Positions 1 to 11,330 of a DNA stretch of 64,000 nucleotides are shown one piece after another (the first letter of the stretch is position 1; each line of letters opens with the position of its first letter). The DNA lies in NCBI GenBank assembly GCA_026182355.1, contig JAPFBL010000242.1, forward strand, positions 341,501 through 405,500, in the 5' to 3' direction. This stretch comes from Hermatobates lingyangjiaoensis. Its lineage: Eukaryota > Arthropoda > Insecta > Hemiptera > Hermatobatidae. The notes below the pieces were generated by a model that saw only the letters and a program-made list of their open reading frames with translations, was not told the DNA's origin and searched no databases. The position numbers and the translations under genes were made by a program.

Positions 1-790
1 AACCGAATAATAGCCACAAAAATAATAATAATAAATACACATCTTTAACATATTTAGGGGATGTTAGTCATAAAATTGTTAAGTTCAAAAACCAATATAA
101 TGTACAGGTAGGTTTCAAAACTAATAATACAATAAAACAAATAATAAATAGGGGAATGGATTATAAAAATAATATATATAATAAAAGCGATGTATATAAA
201 CTAAAGTGTAAAGTCTGTAAACAGATATACATAGGGCAAACTGGAAAAACATTAAAACAAAGATTTAAAGAAAATTTTAATGATTATGTAAATAACACGA
301 ATAAATTAAACTTTTTTAACAATTTAAAAAACACAGACATGAACCCGACAGTATGGAAAACTCAATGAAATTAATTAAAATAGGACAAAAATGTAAAAGA
401 TTAAATCTAATAGAGGAAATGGAAATATATAAACACAAAAGTACTGATAACCTAATAAACGATCAAATTAAGCACCAGGCAGACATAATATTTAAACCAA
501 TATAAAACCTGAAAAGACGACAGGACGGACAGGACAGAGACGACTTAAAGTTTAAAAGACAAAAAACAGATTAAACAAAATAAAATAAAACTGTTAGGTA
601 GGAAATTTAAGCATATATATTTGCACCATTGAGTTAAAATAGGTATTTATATCCGTGATTTTGAAAGGTTACATTAGTCCCATTGATGATGCAGCCATTG
701 CGTAAACGGTCAGGCGACTTCAACAGCGATAGACGAGGTATGACGGTTGATAATGATATTTTATCTACTAACCTCTGTGGCACTAATAAT
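1..790 (+). mobile_element. 3' end of a decayed Penelope-like element
   Basis: This is the 3' remnant of an EN+ Penelope-like element, cut by the window edge. It holds a GIY-YIG endonuclease fragment (156-368), then an AT-rich 3' region, a decayed hammerhead-like tail near 673-715, and an end around 740-790. The stretch with GAGGTATGACGG (736-747) and ACTAACCTCTGTGG (768-781) matches the 3' tail of the palindrome at 16678-16941, which places both in one PLE family. In the tail, TTGATGA is followed by one base and a short hairpin, but the GAAA element reads GTAA, so cleavage activity is unlikely. The reading frame is degraded outside the endonuclease piece. Confidence 0.65.
156..368 (+). pseudogene. 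GIY-YIG endonuclease fragment of a PLE
   Basis: About 70 codons contain VYKLKCKVCKQIYIGQTGKT, a clear GIY-YIG module. The GIY position reads VYK, the YIG position reads YIG, and a C-x-x-C pair lies between them as in PLE endonucleases; LKQRFKEN follows with the conserved arginine. In PLEs this domain nicks the target for target-primed reverse transcription. The piece stops before the distal histidine region, and the downstream frame is interrupted, so it is a relic. The first residue is only where the open frame begins, not a real start. Confidence 0.7.
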
Positions 791-1249
791 ATGCATGTAT
801 TTGTATTGAAGTTGAATATGTGTTTTTCTAATTCTTTTGTTGTTTAATGTCTTATTATACTCACCATAACTGTTTTATATTTTCTTCAAAAGAAATTTGT
901 CTCATCAAGATATTTGCCTACTTGCCATGTTAAAACCTGGAGAATCTGAATGAATCGAGCTGAAATCAAATGTCAATAGACACAAAATAATGGAACAAAC
1001 GAGTAAATCAGTTTCCCAATCAGCAGAATGACTCCTTGGGATGAAGCTACATTCAAAGTGAAACACCCATTCCAAGACTGTCGTCTAATCGAGATCCCTT
1101 TTTATCGAAATCTATTTCAATTTCACTTTAAACATAACTCTACTGACTATCTCTTTGATAAAAATTATCTCGTTTTCTTTTTTTTTTCTTACCTATAAAC
1201 TTATATCTTTTAAATCACACCAACTTTAATATCACTACCTTAATAACTT
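791..1249. other. Unassigned AT-rich stretch
   Basis: No coding frame, RNA gene or repeat could be supported here. Confidence 0.5.
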
Positions 1250-1420
1250 TACTATAAGTAAAGAATAGCAATTGTGAAAAAATTTGATCTCAAATTTTTG
1301 ACATAATGATATGTTTTGAGATCCTTAAAGACATTTTTGGAACAGTTGTTTCATGTTATTCATACATGAATACCCCAAACATTCAAATAATTCATTACGG
1401 GTTACTAAAAATATGAATTG
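1250..1420 (+). repeat. 5' fragment of dispersed repeat R1
   Basis: The segment beginning ACTTTACTATAAGTAAAG and continuing through GTGAAAAAATTTGATCTC is a diverged copy of the start of the repeat at 3600-4110. It is non-coding, and the similarity fades by about 1370-1420. A further weak copy lies at 13055-13190. Confidence 0.55.
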
Positions 1421-2096
1421 GCGTATTTGAATCTTCTATGCATAGGTACTCTAGAAGTGTCAACCTAAAAGTGTAGTAATAGGAAATAATAATTATTAAT
1501 AAAATTACTCGTACTTAATAATGATATAGTTTTAAACAGTCAATTAGTTAATAATATAGTTAAAATTAATTCCATTTATGGAATATGTGCCTTCGTACGA
1601 AATATTATCTGTCATTAATAAATAACTATGACAACTATGAACTATGAGAACATGAACATGAGAACTATGAGAACTGTGACAACTGATATTTTCGCGATAT
1701 TGTGGGTGTGTTTTTTATCCACGGGCAGTACCCCTGACATGAGGAAATTTATTTATAACAGCATGTTCCAAAATCTGTACTATAAGCAAATCACAACTTA
1801 TGAGTAAATACACTTATTTCAAAGCTTATAATAAGTTTTATATAGCATAAAAATATAAGTAATTATTTACATTGTCTTTACTGTTTGCTACATAAAATTC
1901 AGATTTTCTATACATTGCTTATGTTAGTTTAATGAATTAATCTCTTGTTACACATATAATTAATATCTCATATCACTATTTTCTATTTTCCTTTTTTTTA
2001 ATGTCCTAAATCTTTATTTCACTTAAGAATATTTCCTTATTGCTAACATTTGCTCTATAAATTTGAATATTTCAGAAGTATACTGTACAAAGTGAG

Positions 2097-2097
<1 letters not shown>
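1421..2097. other. Unassigned, with a short simple repeat
   Basis: Only a short degenerate tandem run of an ACTATGAGA-type unit (about 1622-1686) stands out. No coding or RNA feature is supported. Confidence 0.4.

Positions 2098-2162
<65 letters not shown>
2098..2162. repeat. (TA)n(TG)n microsatellite
   Basis: A compound run of TA then TG dinucleotides. Short open frames across it are artefacts of the repeat. Confidence 0.9.
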
Positions 2163-2165
<3 letters not shown>

Positions 2166-2184
2166 GTGTGTTTGTGTGGGTGGG

Positions 2185-2535
2185 TGCATGTATCTAAAAG
2201 CTTTCGTCAGGGCTACGGTTCTGAATCATTGATGGATCAAATTGATATTTTAAATATAAATGGGCCTCATAGGTTAGATGAACCCTATCAATTGAGAGCC
2301 ATCATTCTTGATAGGAATGTCACTTTTTTGGCCAACATATGTTTTTAGACATTCTTTTTTCCCAAACTTAGTCCTACAGTCATGATATTTCATCATTATC
2401 TTTGAGGGTACAAAAGTATTAACTGAATTATACTCAGATTTTTAAAACAACCGAAAATTTTATATCAATAAAATGTATGAATTTTGATTTATGATTCAAT
2501 CTAAAAGTTTGTCAGGACAGTGCATATCGTTTGCA
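2185..2535 (+). repeat. Dispersed non-coding repeat R1, internal part
   Basis: This stretch aligns by eye with 3770-4110. Shared landmarks include TTGATGGATCAA, AATGGGCCTCATA, the phrase around GTCACTTTTTTGGCCAA, and CAATAAAATGTA. It lacks the R1 5' start. No long frame is conserved, so this looks like a non-autonomous or non-coding repeat. Confidence 0.6.
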
Positions 2536-2783
2536 GGATCAAAATAAAATTACGAGTATACTTAAAAATGGAGAACTATGAGGGTGATGTGAAGAAAAGC
2601 AGTCTTTCTGACAACAATCGATGACTAAGAAGAAGTCAGTGGAATTATGTATAAATCAGTCAACTTACGGAAGGAATTGATACATGGATAAATAAGATTG
2701 ATAATAACGGAAATATCTACCTAAAAAAAACATAATAACAAAGAAAAACATATTAATAACTAAGAAATAACAAAGTAAACTAT

Positions 2784-3076
2784 TGTAGCGTAAAAATCTA
2801 ATAAAATGGTCTCCACATATAAAAATTTAATGATATAAACAACGCGTTTCGAACACGTAGTGTTCTTCCTCAAGCATTAACTAAGGATGAGTGCCTCTGA
2901 ATAAGACAGAGGCACTTATTCAGAGGCACTCGTACTTATTTAATGCCTGAGGAAGAACACTACGTGTTCGAAACGTGTTGTTTATATCATTAAATTTTTA
3001 TTTGTGGAGACCATTTCATTAAATTTTTACCCTACAATGAGTAAATACCACATAATAACTGATTGCTCTACATTAA
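2784..3076. mobile_element. Palindromic PLE-tail element, family A copy 1
   Basis: A roughly 290-bp element in which two copies of one tail face away from each other around a short centre (about 2881-2935). It is flanked by a 12-bp direct repeat, AAAGTAAACTAT, at 2772-2783 and 3077-3088, which I read as a target-site duplication. Each arm contains a hammerhead-like fold (2828-2880 minus, 2940-2993 plus). On the plus arm, TTAATG (2940-2945) can pair with CATTAA (2988-2993), enclosing core CTGAGGA (2947-2953), one extra A, stem GAACAC/GTGTTC, then GAAAC. The left arm lacks the outer ~35 nt present on the right. Inference: a 5'-truncated head-to-head pair of PLE pLTR tails. A palindromic MITE is the alternative. 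Confidence 0.7.
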
Positions 3077-3610
3077 AAAGTAAACTATGATGCACATCAA
3101 CACGGAAATGTTAAGAGAATAACCAAAGGAATAAAATTTCTTTTTTAATCACTCATTTTGGAGACTATATTCATTTAAATTCCTAAAAATTAATGATGGT
3201 GTATGTAAAGAGATTTGTGGATGGCATTCATAATAAAGGAGGGATGGAAACAATTAAAATGAAGGTACTGCTGGGTATTGGATCGTTTTTTTATGTACAA
3301 GATTAGAAAAATGTTCCACATCATAAGTGACATTGAGATCCTAAAATAAACTGAGGGTATTGGATACTTAGTGAGTAAAAGAGTTCGAACTCACGTTTAC
3401 CAAGGAGATAAGAGAGGAAGATATCATATGTGAAGCTGTGAGAAGAATCTGGCAATGGTAGTTAGAGGGAATGACAAGAAAATGTTATTCATAGTTGAAA
3501 AAAACATTTACAATAAAAGATCAAACACTGTTTTTGTTTATTTTTTTTTTAACGGACTAAAATTAAATTAATAAAAACAGCAATTCTGAAATGTCGTTCC
3601 TATTGATTTT

Positions 3611-5215
3611 TACTTTACTATAAGTAAAGTATAGTGATCGTGAAAAAATTCGATCTCGAGATTTTGACGGAATTACATGTTTTGAGGTCCCAGAAGTCGT
3701 TTTATAACGTTTTTACGATGATGTCTGTGTGTGTGCGGGTGGGTGGGTGGGTGGGTGAGTGTGTTAGCATTGCTTTTTACCACGCTACGGTCCAGAATCT
3801 TTGATGGATCAAGTTGATATTCTACATAAAAATGGGCCTCATAAAGACGAAGATCCCTATTGTTTGGGAAGAATTATGCCTGATGGAAAAGTCACTTTTT
3901 TTGCCAAAAACCGTTTTTTTAAAAACATTTATTTCTCCTAAACTGATAACCCTACAGTTTTGAAATTTTGACATTATCTTTGAGGTTTCAAATGCAACGA
4001 ACGAAAAATATATTCAGAATTTTAAAAAAACAGGAAATATTTTTTTTTCAATAAAATGTAAAAATTTTGACTTATAATTCAATCTCAAACCTTGTGAGAG
4101 CGATACAATCCATACTGTTTGACGGACAAGAATGAAACTATGCCTATAAATAGAACATTATATGGACAATGAGTTGAGATATTTTTTTCTAATATTACAT
4201 TCGCTAAAGAGGCGTTACAGTACGATTTGTGTTTTCAGAAAATGTTTTTTTGACGCTAAACGGCTCGTTACAAAATAATGAAAATTTGACCAAAAATGGA
4301 GCAAAACATTAGCAATTCATAAAAAAAATTTCATGAAGTTTCAATTACGGGAAAGAGCAATAACGATATAAAAACTCTTTGTTTATCCTAGACTAAGAGA
4401 TCACCTGCTATATGTGTCGAATTTTTTGTATTTTTTTACATTGTTTACATTGACTTAGAAATTTTTTGAGCAAATCCACTGAGATAAAATTGATATTTAT
4501 AAAGGAATAATTTAAATTGTTTATTGACTTATATGAGATGTAAGAGGAATAATATTGTGCAGGAAAATAATAACACTCACTCAGAAAAAATTCGTATATA
4601 TGTTATTTGACAAAGGGGAAGGAAAATGATCTTATTAAATACTAAGAAGCCATAAAATTCCCAGTATAATAATTCTGTTAAAAACCAAAAATGTAAAAGA
4701 TAATTCAAAATATAAATCTTTCGTTTAGATATTAATAACTGTAATTATCATAGATCTTTAATTAACAAATCAGCTTAAAACAACATTTTCTTCGCTGTTT
4801 AAGATATTTTTCAGAGAAAAAAAGGGTATTTTACTGTTTCAAATTTGAAAATTTTACATTAATATTCAATGTAGAAGGATGTCATGTGAACGATGTAAGA
4901 AATCTACTGGCTATTTGAACAATAGCCATGTTCTCTTGTAGGATAATATTTCGTTTCAAGAAATGCTCACATTGGTTTTTCAAAAATGTTATTACTGCTG
5001 TAGTTATACTAATGAAATTATTTGCAAATAGTAAATTATTTGTGATGTACAAAAATAAGCTTATAAATTGATATGTCCTTCAATCACTATCTGTACTACC
5101 TCACGAATGCAATGCTAATAATTATATCCCATTTAGATATTTATGTTATGCTTAAATGATACGTTATGTTTTATATACTCAAGAAATTTGACATTGAGTT
5201 ACTTATAGTAAAGTA
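3611..5215 (+). repeat. Dispersed repeat R1/R2, longest copy
   Basis: The most complete copy of a dispersed non-coding repeat, about 1.6 kb. Its left portion (3600-4110) matches 1250-1420 and 2185-2535; its right portion (about 4950-5230) matches 21065-21340 and 59400-59510. TACTTTACTATAAGTA at 3611-3626 is the exact reverse complement of 5200-5215, which could be terminal inverted repeats. The left copy is itself palindromic, so the match is weak proof. A (GGGT)n tract lies at 3733-3757. No transposase-like frame was seen. Confidence 0.5.
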
Positions 5216-5230
5216 GAGTGTAGGCCACTC

Positions 5231-6216
5231 CAGATTTTTATAATTATGTTGCTAATTACCTTTTCTTTTCATTAATTTATCCCTTTGTAGTTTAAAAGAA
5301 TATTTAGGAGGCTCTCTTTGACTTAGATTGTAATATCACTTGGTTCCATTGTTGAAGTTTTGAATCCTTTAATCCATTGATTGTGTTATTATGATGTTAA
5401 ATTACTCAGTAGTTTTGATAGCATTAATAAACTTATATGTTCAAAGCTACACTACCCACGAAAAAGAGAATACTAGCATTTTGATCTTAATACTTCATTT
5501 GCTCAAAATATATTTGTCAAAACTGTACTAAAATTATTTTGAATTTATTCATATGATCGTAATTTCAGAAATCTAATATTAATATTTCACATTGAATCAT
5601 TTGCCCTGATGTAAATATCTCACCAGTCAGATTAATATTATAATTTTATTTAGCTGAATTAAACAAACAAGAACGCCATTATACTAATTATTTTAAACTG
5701 TAATTGGTCATAATTGAAAGCGATTCAAACAGCATAAAATACTACGTGAGTTAATATTATTATTCAGTTAATATCTAAATAATTAATTATACATTTGAAT
5801 AATATTATAGATATATGTAAATTATTAAAAATGCCTGAAGTCACTATAAAATGATAGAAAAACCTAAACGTAAAACATTTACTGATTTGTGGCAAACTAT
5901 AAATATATAACATATATTATACATGATCATTTTTAATAACAAGATTTCCGTAATAAATCATAATAGATTTACTATAAGAATGTATGGTATAATAGTGGAG
6001 TTTCCTGTGCATTCAATGATTTTCGTAAACAAAAGTAGCATCATTGTTCAATAGAATCAAGTTGATATTACATTCAGGAACTCATAAAAATTATTAAAAA
6101 TATTGTTAAAAATTAAATAAAAGTTGAATATTTATAAATCATTTGAATAGTAGTAATATCTCATTGGCGACCCATAATCTTTCCTATAATGTTACTTGTT
6201 ATCGATTTTATTAACC
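5231..6216. other. Unassigned AT-rich stretch
   Basis: No supported coding, RNA or repeat feature. Confidence 0.5.
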
Positions 6217-6228
6217 AACTATATATGA

Positions 6229-6557
6229 ATATTAATATTTACTATTGTAGGGTAAAAATCTAATGAAATGGTCTCCACATATAAAAATTTTAATGATATA
6301 AACAACGCGTTTCGAACACGTAGTGTTCTTCCTCAGGCATTAACTAAGGATGAGTGCCTCTGAATAAGACCTTAGAATAAGACCTCTGAGTCTTATTCAG
6401 AGGCACTCATCCTTAGTTAATGCCTGAGGAAGAACACTACGTGTTCGAAACGCGTTGTTTATATCATTAAATTTTTATATGTGGAGACCATTTCATTAGA
6501 TTTACCCTACAATGAGTAAATACCACATAATAACTGATTGTACTACATTAGAATATT
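6229..6557. mobile_element. Palindromic PLE-tail element, family A copy 2
   Basis: The same structure as the element at 2784-3076. A 12-bp direct repeat, AACTATATATGA, lies at 6217-6228 and 6558-6569. Left arm hammerhead-like motif at 6290-6343 (minus), right arm at 6417-6470 (plus). On the right arm, TTAATG and CATTAA form an outer stem I, the core is CTGAGGA (6425-6431), stem II is GAACAC/GTGTTC, then comes GAAA and a self-complementary ACGCGT followed by T. The centre is a further palindrome built on GCCTCTGAATAAGAC. The right arm runs to a tail resembling TAATAACTGATTG while the left stops earlier, near TTGTAGGGTAAAA. Confidence 0.72.
6417..6470 (+). ncRNA. Hammerhead-ribozyme-like motif, family A
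   Basis: Best family A copy. Stem I is TTAATG/CATTAA plus an inner C-G pair, with an unpaired TTTATAT on one side. Core CTGAGGA keeps C3, U4, G5, A6, G8 and A9 of the hammerhead numbering. One extra A precedes stem II, a 6-bp GAACAC/GTGTTC helix with a TAC loop. GAAA follows, then ACGCGT as a minimal stem III and T at the cleavage position. Activity is inferred only; the bulged base and a stem III too short for one molecule could limit it. Confidence 0.55.
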
Positions 6558-6569
6558 AACTATATATGA

Positions 6570-6845
6570 CCGTTTGTTGACGGGTTATGTGAAAAGTTCT
6601 TTAATATATCGACCAAGTTTGACAACTTGGACTTAATTTTGTCCATATTAATAATTCAAGTGAAGATATAATAAAATTTATAGTGCATTGAGTATTTTCG
6701 GAAGACTAAATCGTGATTTTCTACCTTAACGGTGATCATTTACAAGAGAACAGTCTTTTTTACATTTTATTTCTTCTGGTTATAATGACAGGTTATGAAG
6801 AGATAATATTTTCTTGAATTATCTACAGAAGAATCCACGAGTCAC
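6570..6845. other. Unassigned AT-rich stretch
   Basis: No supported feature. Confidence 0.4.
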
Positions 6846-6847
6846 AC

Positions 6848-7100
6848 GTATCCTACTAAGACTCCTAATGAGACAGATGTGATTAGTACTGACAAGACAC
6901 GGGTGTCAGTCTTCTAAGAGGATCGGCAGAGTTTAGACTATGTGGGGAGGCAGAAGAAACTGCAATCCACATAATTAGAGACTGTACTGCGCTAGAGAGC
7001 CAAATCCGAACAGTCGGTGCGTTGACCCCCACTAAATACCTTAATCAATTGGTGAAGAAGACGGAAATTGGGCAACAGTTTTGGACACTGATCTGAGTAA
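6848..7100 (+). pseudogene. LINE C-terminal relic (RNase H/zinc-knuckle tail)
   Basis: Conceptual translation in shifted frames gives RLCGEAEETAIHIIRDCTAL, followed by a VGALTPTKYLNQL-like tail and QQFWTLI. This C-x-x-C...H...C pattern is the usual end of the second ORF of RNase H-bearing LINEs of the I/R1/Jockey superfamilies. Upstream it is preceded by a decayed TDHxxLxxHL-like stretch. Several frameshifts and no start mark it as a relic. It sits alone, with no poly(A) I could define. Confidence 0.6.
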
Positions 7101-7330
7101 CTGTGCCTAAATGTCCGATCAACCAAAAGCCGTAAGGGATGACGTTTTCACCCGCGAGATGATCGAATTTTCACAATACAATTCTATTACTTATTCTGAT
7201 ATATTGAGAATGTAGAGTTATTAGTTTTATAAAAACAAGCATGCACTTATATAATATGTATTCTCTGTATCTCTGAGTTCACACCATAGACAGTGAACTC
7301 GACTTGCATCTACAGTGCATTCGACTTGTA
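7101..7330. other. Unassigned AT-rich stretch
   Basis: No supported feature. Confidence 0.4.
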
Positions 7331-7400
7331 CAAGTACTCTACACGTAATCTACAGTTCTCTACACATACTCTACAGCTCTCTACAAGTCAGTTTGACTAG
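7331..7400. repeat. Degenerate short tandem repeat (CTCTACA type)
   Basis: Five or six imperfect units of about 11-13 bp built on CTCTACA or ATCTACA, spaced across 7331-7400. A minisatellite too short to carry other meaning. Confidence 0.5.
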
Positions 7401-7589
7401 TACTTTAATTTGAGTTGCAATCACACTTCATAATAAAGCAGCTAGATTTTTACATGTATGAAAAAATAATCACAGTAATAATAATAATAAATATACCAGC
7501 AACAATAATAGGTTAGGTTAAGTCGTAGTGGCAGTTCCACAATGGAACACAAATAGCCTGAACATTCACCCTTTCTGTAGTCAAACAAA

Positions 7590-7783
7590 GAAGATTGATT
7601 TTAAATCGGGATTCTTAATGCACACCCATATCAAGTGTATTTAGAGATCTTTAAAAAAGGACATGATATAGTACAGGCTTGGGACCGAAGGCTTAACGTC
7701 CACCCTGAGGGATAACAGGCTCAGTTTATGAATAAGTCACCTCCCACATGAATAAATGGAGAGTCAGAATGGGTATCAGAATA
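7590..7783 (-). repeat. tRNA-derived SINE, body fragment
   Basis: It matches the body of the SINEs at 12726, 13966 and 15678: CAGGCTTGGGACCGAAGGC, GCTTAACGTCC, and a GTGAATAAAT-type motif near its right end. Its right edge stops where the tRNA-like head would begin, so the Pol III promoter boxes are missing and the copy is 5'-truncated. Confidence 0.6.
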
Positions 7784-7809
7784 GTGTTAAATAACAGAAA
7801 ATTACCACA

Positions 7810-8280
7810 ATATTCCCAAAAATGGAGCCAGGGTAACAAGTGTCTTGCTTGCTCGCCCATGATAGTAGTGCAAATGTACTACTTATAAATGTAACAAACA
7901 AATTTTTTTTTAATATAACATTTGCGTAATTTAAACACTGGCAATAAAGTAATGGCATGGAGACAGGGCATGCTCACCAATCACAGTAGCACAAATATAT
8001 TAATAATAAATGTAACTAAAAAAAATTTTGAATTTCAAATTTGAGTAATATAAACAATGGTAATAAAGTAAAGGCATAGAGGCAGGCTAGCCAGTCACTT
8101 GCATGCTTGCCGATGACAGAAGTGCAAATGTATTATATATAAATGTAAAAAAAAAATAATTTAAAATTTGCGAAATATAAACACTGGTAATAAAATAAAG
8201 ACATGGAACCAGAGTAGCCCAGAGACTTGCGTACTGGTTGATGACAGTAGTGCAAATGTATTATATAATAAACTACTACA
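7810..8280. repeat. Tandem repeat, ~121-133 bp unit
   Basis: About 3.5 head-to-tail units. The landmark GTAG-TGCAAATGTA recurs at 7865, 7986, 8119 and 8247, giving periods of 121, 133 and 128 bp. Each unit also has a TAAACACTGG-type phrase followed by TAATAAAGTAA and a GACAGGG or GGCAGGC block. Units are clearly diverged, so this is an old short satellite or minisatellite. Confidence 0.75.
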
Positions 8281-9998
8281 GTAGAGGTTAAAAATGTATA
8301 ATTTTAGAAACAAACTTGAACACAAATGTCAGATAAAATACGAATGTTCTAAGGCAATATTATAAAAACACATTCCTTTCATTAATGTTATTTTATGTTA
8401 GGTAAATAAATTTTATATTTCAGTTTACAAGTTTTGTTTGTTTTAAATATATTTCGTTGTCTATATAACTTGAATTGATGTTTTATTTAATTATGTCATA
8501 AAATATAAATATTTTTTTTTCTTTTGAATGATTTTTTTTCTTTGCTAAATATACTTACTGTGTATATATCTTGAATCATGTTAAGAATACTATATCAAAA
8601 GCTTGGGCCATATAAGAAACTGTTTCCTTGCCTTAACAACAAGAAACAACAATTAAAATTATCCCCTTAAATCATGTTGAGTGAATTAATTTCAATTGCT
8701 ACTGCTATGATTTCTGAGTTCACAAAGAGTCACGGGTAGTCTAGCGTACAATAATCTTTTTAAAGATATTAAACAATTAATCTTTTCTTTTGGTAATCGA
8801 ATAGGAAATATCATATGTCATACGTTAAATATAAATGTTTGTACTTTTCTATTTTTGCGATATAAACTTTAAAGCAAGACATATATCTATGTAACAGACA
8901 TAAGCAGGTAAGTTTGTTGTTGTATATGTAGATTGAATTTGGTTTTAGTTAAGTGTTTTAATCTTCACTTGTACAAAATTAATGATGAGGTTCAAAATCA
9001 GCTCCTTATTTTATAGACCCAGGTGTTCTTCAAGTCACTAAGACCTATTACTGAATTGGAAAGAGAAGTTTCTTTCAATGTGATTGTAGTTCTATCATTA
9101 AATAATCATGCTCAGTCGTTAACCCCAATCACGTAACAGCTCTTCTTCTCTTCTTTTTATCTCATACGATTTATTTGTTTGTTCTCCAGATGTTACAAAT
9201 CCTTGTTTTTCCAAAGATTTCTTAATACTTCTCACAGCCAGATTATATAATTTTTCTAAAATCGCAATTGTTTGTTGCATTTGTTAGTATGGCAGATAAA
9301 ATTATGTTCAAAACTTGCAAAAGCTTGCAAATATATAGTTTTCAAAAACAACTTTTTCTGCAAAATTTAATACAAAATTAGTTGAAACAAACAGGTACTT
9401 ATAAAACTATTTCTTCTATAATGGTACTGAGCAGAATTACTGATATTGCACCTTTTTTTTAGATGTAATGGCCTGAGATCATGTTATTGTTAGAACACAA
9501 GAAATAATTGATTATATTTCAGGAATTAAGCTAAACATGGTTGATTTATTACAATTTTGAGCGTCAAGACCACTTGAGTCTAGTTCAAACATCTAGAAGC
9601 CCTCAGAGTTGAAAAAACTAGTGTTAGAATTATGTAGCCAACCGATTTTTACTTTCTAGTAGAGGTAATAGTGCTCTTAGTTCGACAATTAGGAAAACAG
9701 AGTAGCAAAGTGACTGGTAAATCTAGGGTTCGCTGTTCATTCTGCTCCAGGATATATTCAGTAAGTGATGAATAAAAATATCTGTGAATGTCATCAATCG
9801 GTGTGGATGTTAAGCTGTCAGTCCCGAGCCTATACGATATTTAGAACTCGTAAATGATCCTCACTATTAATACACTCTCTAATGGCCAAATATGCACCAT
9901 TTCTGAAAGTCTAAGGTCCAGCCGGTTTTTGACACTTGACAGTTCAATGCTAAAGAGCATTATCGTGCAAATCAGTGACGTAATGCCTTCCCGCACTC
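8281..9998. other. Unassigned; may include the 5' part of the hAT relic
   Basis: No frame or RNA could be supported. The last few hundred bases may be decayed 5' sequence of the hAT element, but the 8-bp duplication expected at its left end was not found. Confidence 0.4.
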
Positions 9999-10396
9999 TT
10001 TCCAGAGGATGAAGCAGATAACAGTGAAAAATTTACTTGGATTCAAGACCCATTTAGAGCCAAAGCTCCATCAGAATTTACCTCTAGAGAAGAAGAATCG
10101 CTTATTCAGTTGTCTTGCGACACAACATTGAAGTTTAAATTTGTTAGCATGGAACTTTCTGATTTTTGGATATCAATAAAAGAGGAATACCCACTAATTA
10201 GTTGCAAAGCCCTAAGAATATTAATTCCTTTTGCAACGTCCTATTTGTTCGAAGGTGAGATTTTGGCAGTCGCGGTAAAAAAAGTAAATATCGCTCAAAA
10301 ATTAACTTTGAGCAAGAAATGAGAGTCGCTATTTCCAATTTTATTCCAAAATTTGAGAAGTTGTGCAGTGAACATCAAGCCCACCTATCCCATTAA
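9999..10396 (+). pseudogene. hAT transposase C-terminal relic (ZBED5-like)
   Basis: In one frame from 9999 the sequence reads FPEDEADNSEKFTWIQDPF, then SLIQLSCDTTLKFKF, FWISIKEEYPLISCKALRI and LIPFATSYLFE. After a frameshift near 10250 it continues with MRVAISNFIPKFEKLCSEHQ to a stop at 10394-10396. This is the C-terminal dimerisation region of hAT transposases of the type domesticated as ZBED5-like proteins. The N-terminal zinc finger and catalytic region were not recognised. The frameshift and truncation make it non-functional. Confidence 0.8.
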
Positions 10397-10539
10397 TAAT
10401 TTTAAATTATTAAACGATGTTCAATAAATTGTGAACTTAAAGCTCGTGTTTAATTTATTTTTCAATTAACCTAACCATAACGAACTAAAAAGTAGATTTC
10501 CAAATCCTTATAAAGTCAAAAATTAAAAAAAAAATCAGA

Positions 10540-10616
10540 TGCACATATTAAGGGAGCCGCAGAAAAAATCCAAAGTGTTATGGTAGCCGCAAACCGAAAA
10601 AGATTGGGAACCTCTG
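10540..10616 (+). repeat. Right terminal sequence of the hAT element
   Basis: The segment ends in TTGGGAACCTCTG (10604-10616), the reverse of the CAGAGGTTCCCAA end typical of this hAT group, preceded by GCCGC-containing subterminal repeats at about 10555 and 10587. CTCTAGTG (10617-10624) would be the 8-bp target duplication, but I did not find its left partner. Confidence 0.65.
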
Positions 10617-10624
10617 CTCTAGTG

Positions 10625-11239
10625 TGATACCTGTATAACCTAACTTAACCTTACTTGGCGCTTCACTTATCAAAGTTATAAATAACAAACACAGCTATTA
10701 CCATTTAACATTGTAATATTAACATACATTCAGTCATAAGTAATGACTTACATTCAGCCATCACAATGTATATTTTCAACATTAGTATAATTTTTACTAT
10801 TTACAATTTTACACTATTTAGATATGATAAATATAAAAATATTAACAGTAAATATTTATAATAACAACAATGATTAGAATTTAACTATAATAGGAAGTAT
10901 TTATGATATTAGACAAAAATGTTGTTCATAGAATAACAGACACTAAGCGTATAACCGTTGCTAAGAAATGTGTGTGACGACAAACAAATGCCAGAAAATG
11001 TGTTCAAGCACATGGTTAGTTCAGGAACAAATTAAATCAGCTGATAACTACTCAATTAACAAAAACCATTAAAATGTTAATTTTTAATTGATAAAGTAAC
11101 CTATATGTACTTAACGATACTCTAATTGGAATACAGGACAATAGAATTGGACTTTGTTTTGACTAAAGGAGTAGATTAATTCACTACTAATTAACCCTGC
11201 AGTAGATTAGTATTACAACAAAATTTCACATAAAATCAG
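10625..11239. other. Unassigned AT-rich stretch
   Basis: No supported feature. Confidence 0.45.
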
Positions 11240-11330
11240 TTTGTTTTTTGAATCTAACGAAGACCGCTAATTGTGGTTGAAAGTTCTTAGTCTTTTTTTT
11301 TTCCATTCCTTATTGTGATCATTGATTATT
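11240..11330 (+). repeat. Decayed family C PLE tail
   Basis: A diverged single-arm copy of the family C tail seen intact at 22418-22612. The core reads CTAACGA then A, GACCGC, a GTGGTT partner and GAAAG, followed by TTCTTAGTC and TCCATTCCTTATTGTG and then GATCATTGATT. The U-to-A style change in the core and lost stem pairing suggest an old inactive copy. Confidence 0.6.

Noticed and set aside
2784..3076. MITE (DNA transposon) reading of the palindromes
   Set aside because: The arms have variable outer ends and 12-14 bp rather than fixed-length target duplications, and share tails with PLE relics that carry GIY-YIG domains.
7810..8280. CRISPR array
   Set aside because: Units are ~125 bp and diverged along their whole length, with no short constant repeat and unique spacers, in a eukaryotic setting.
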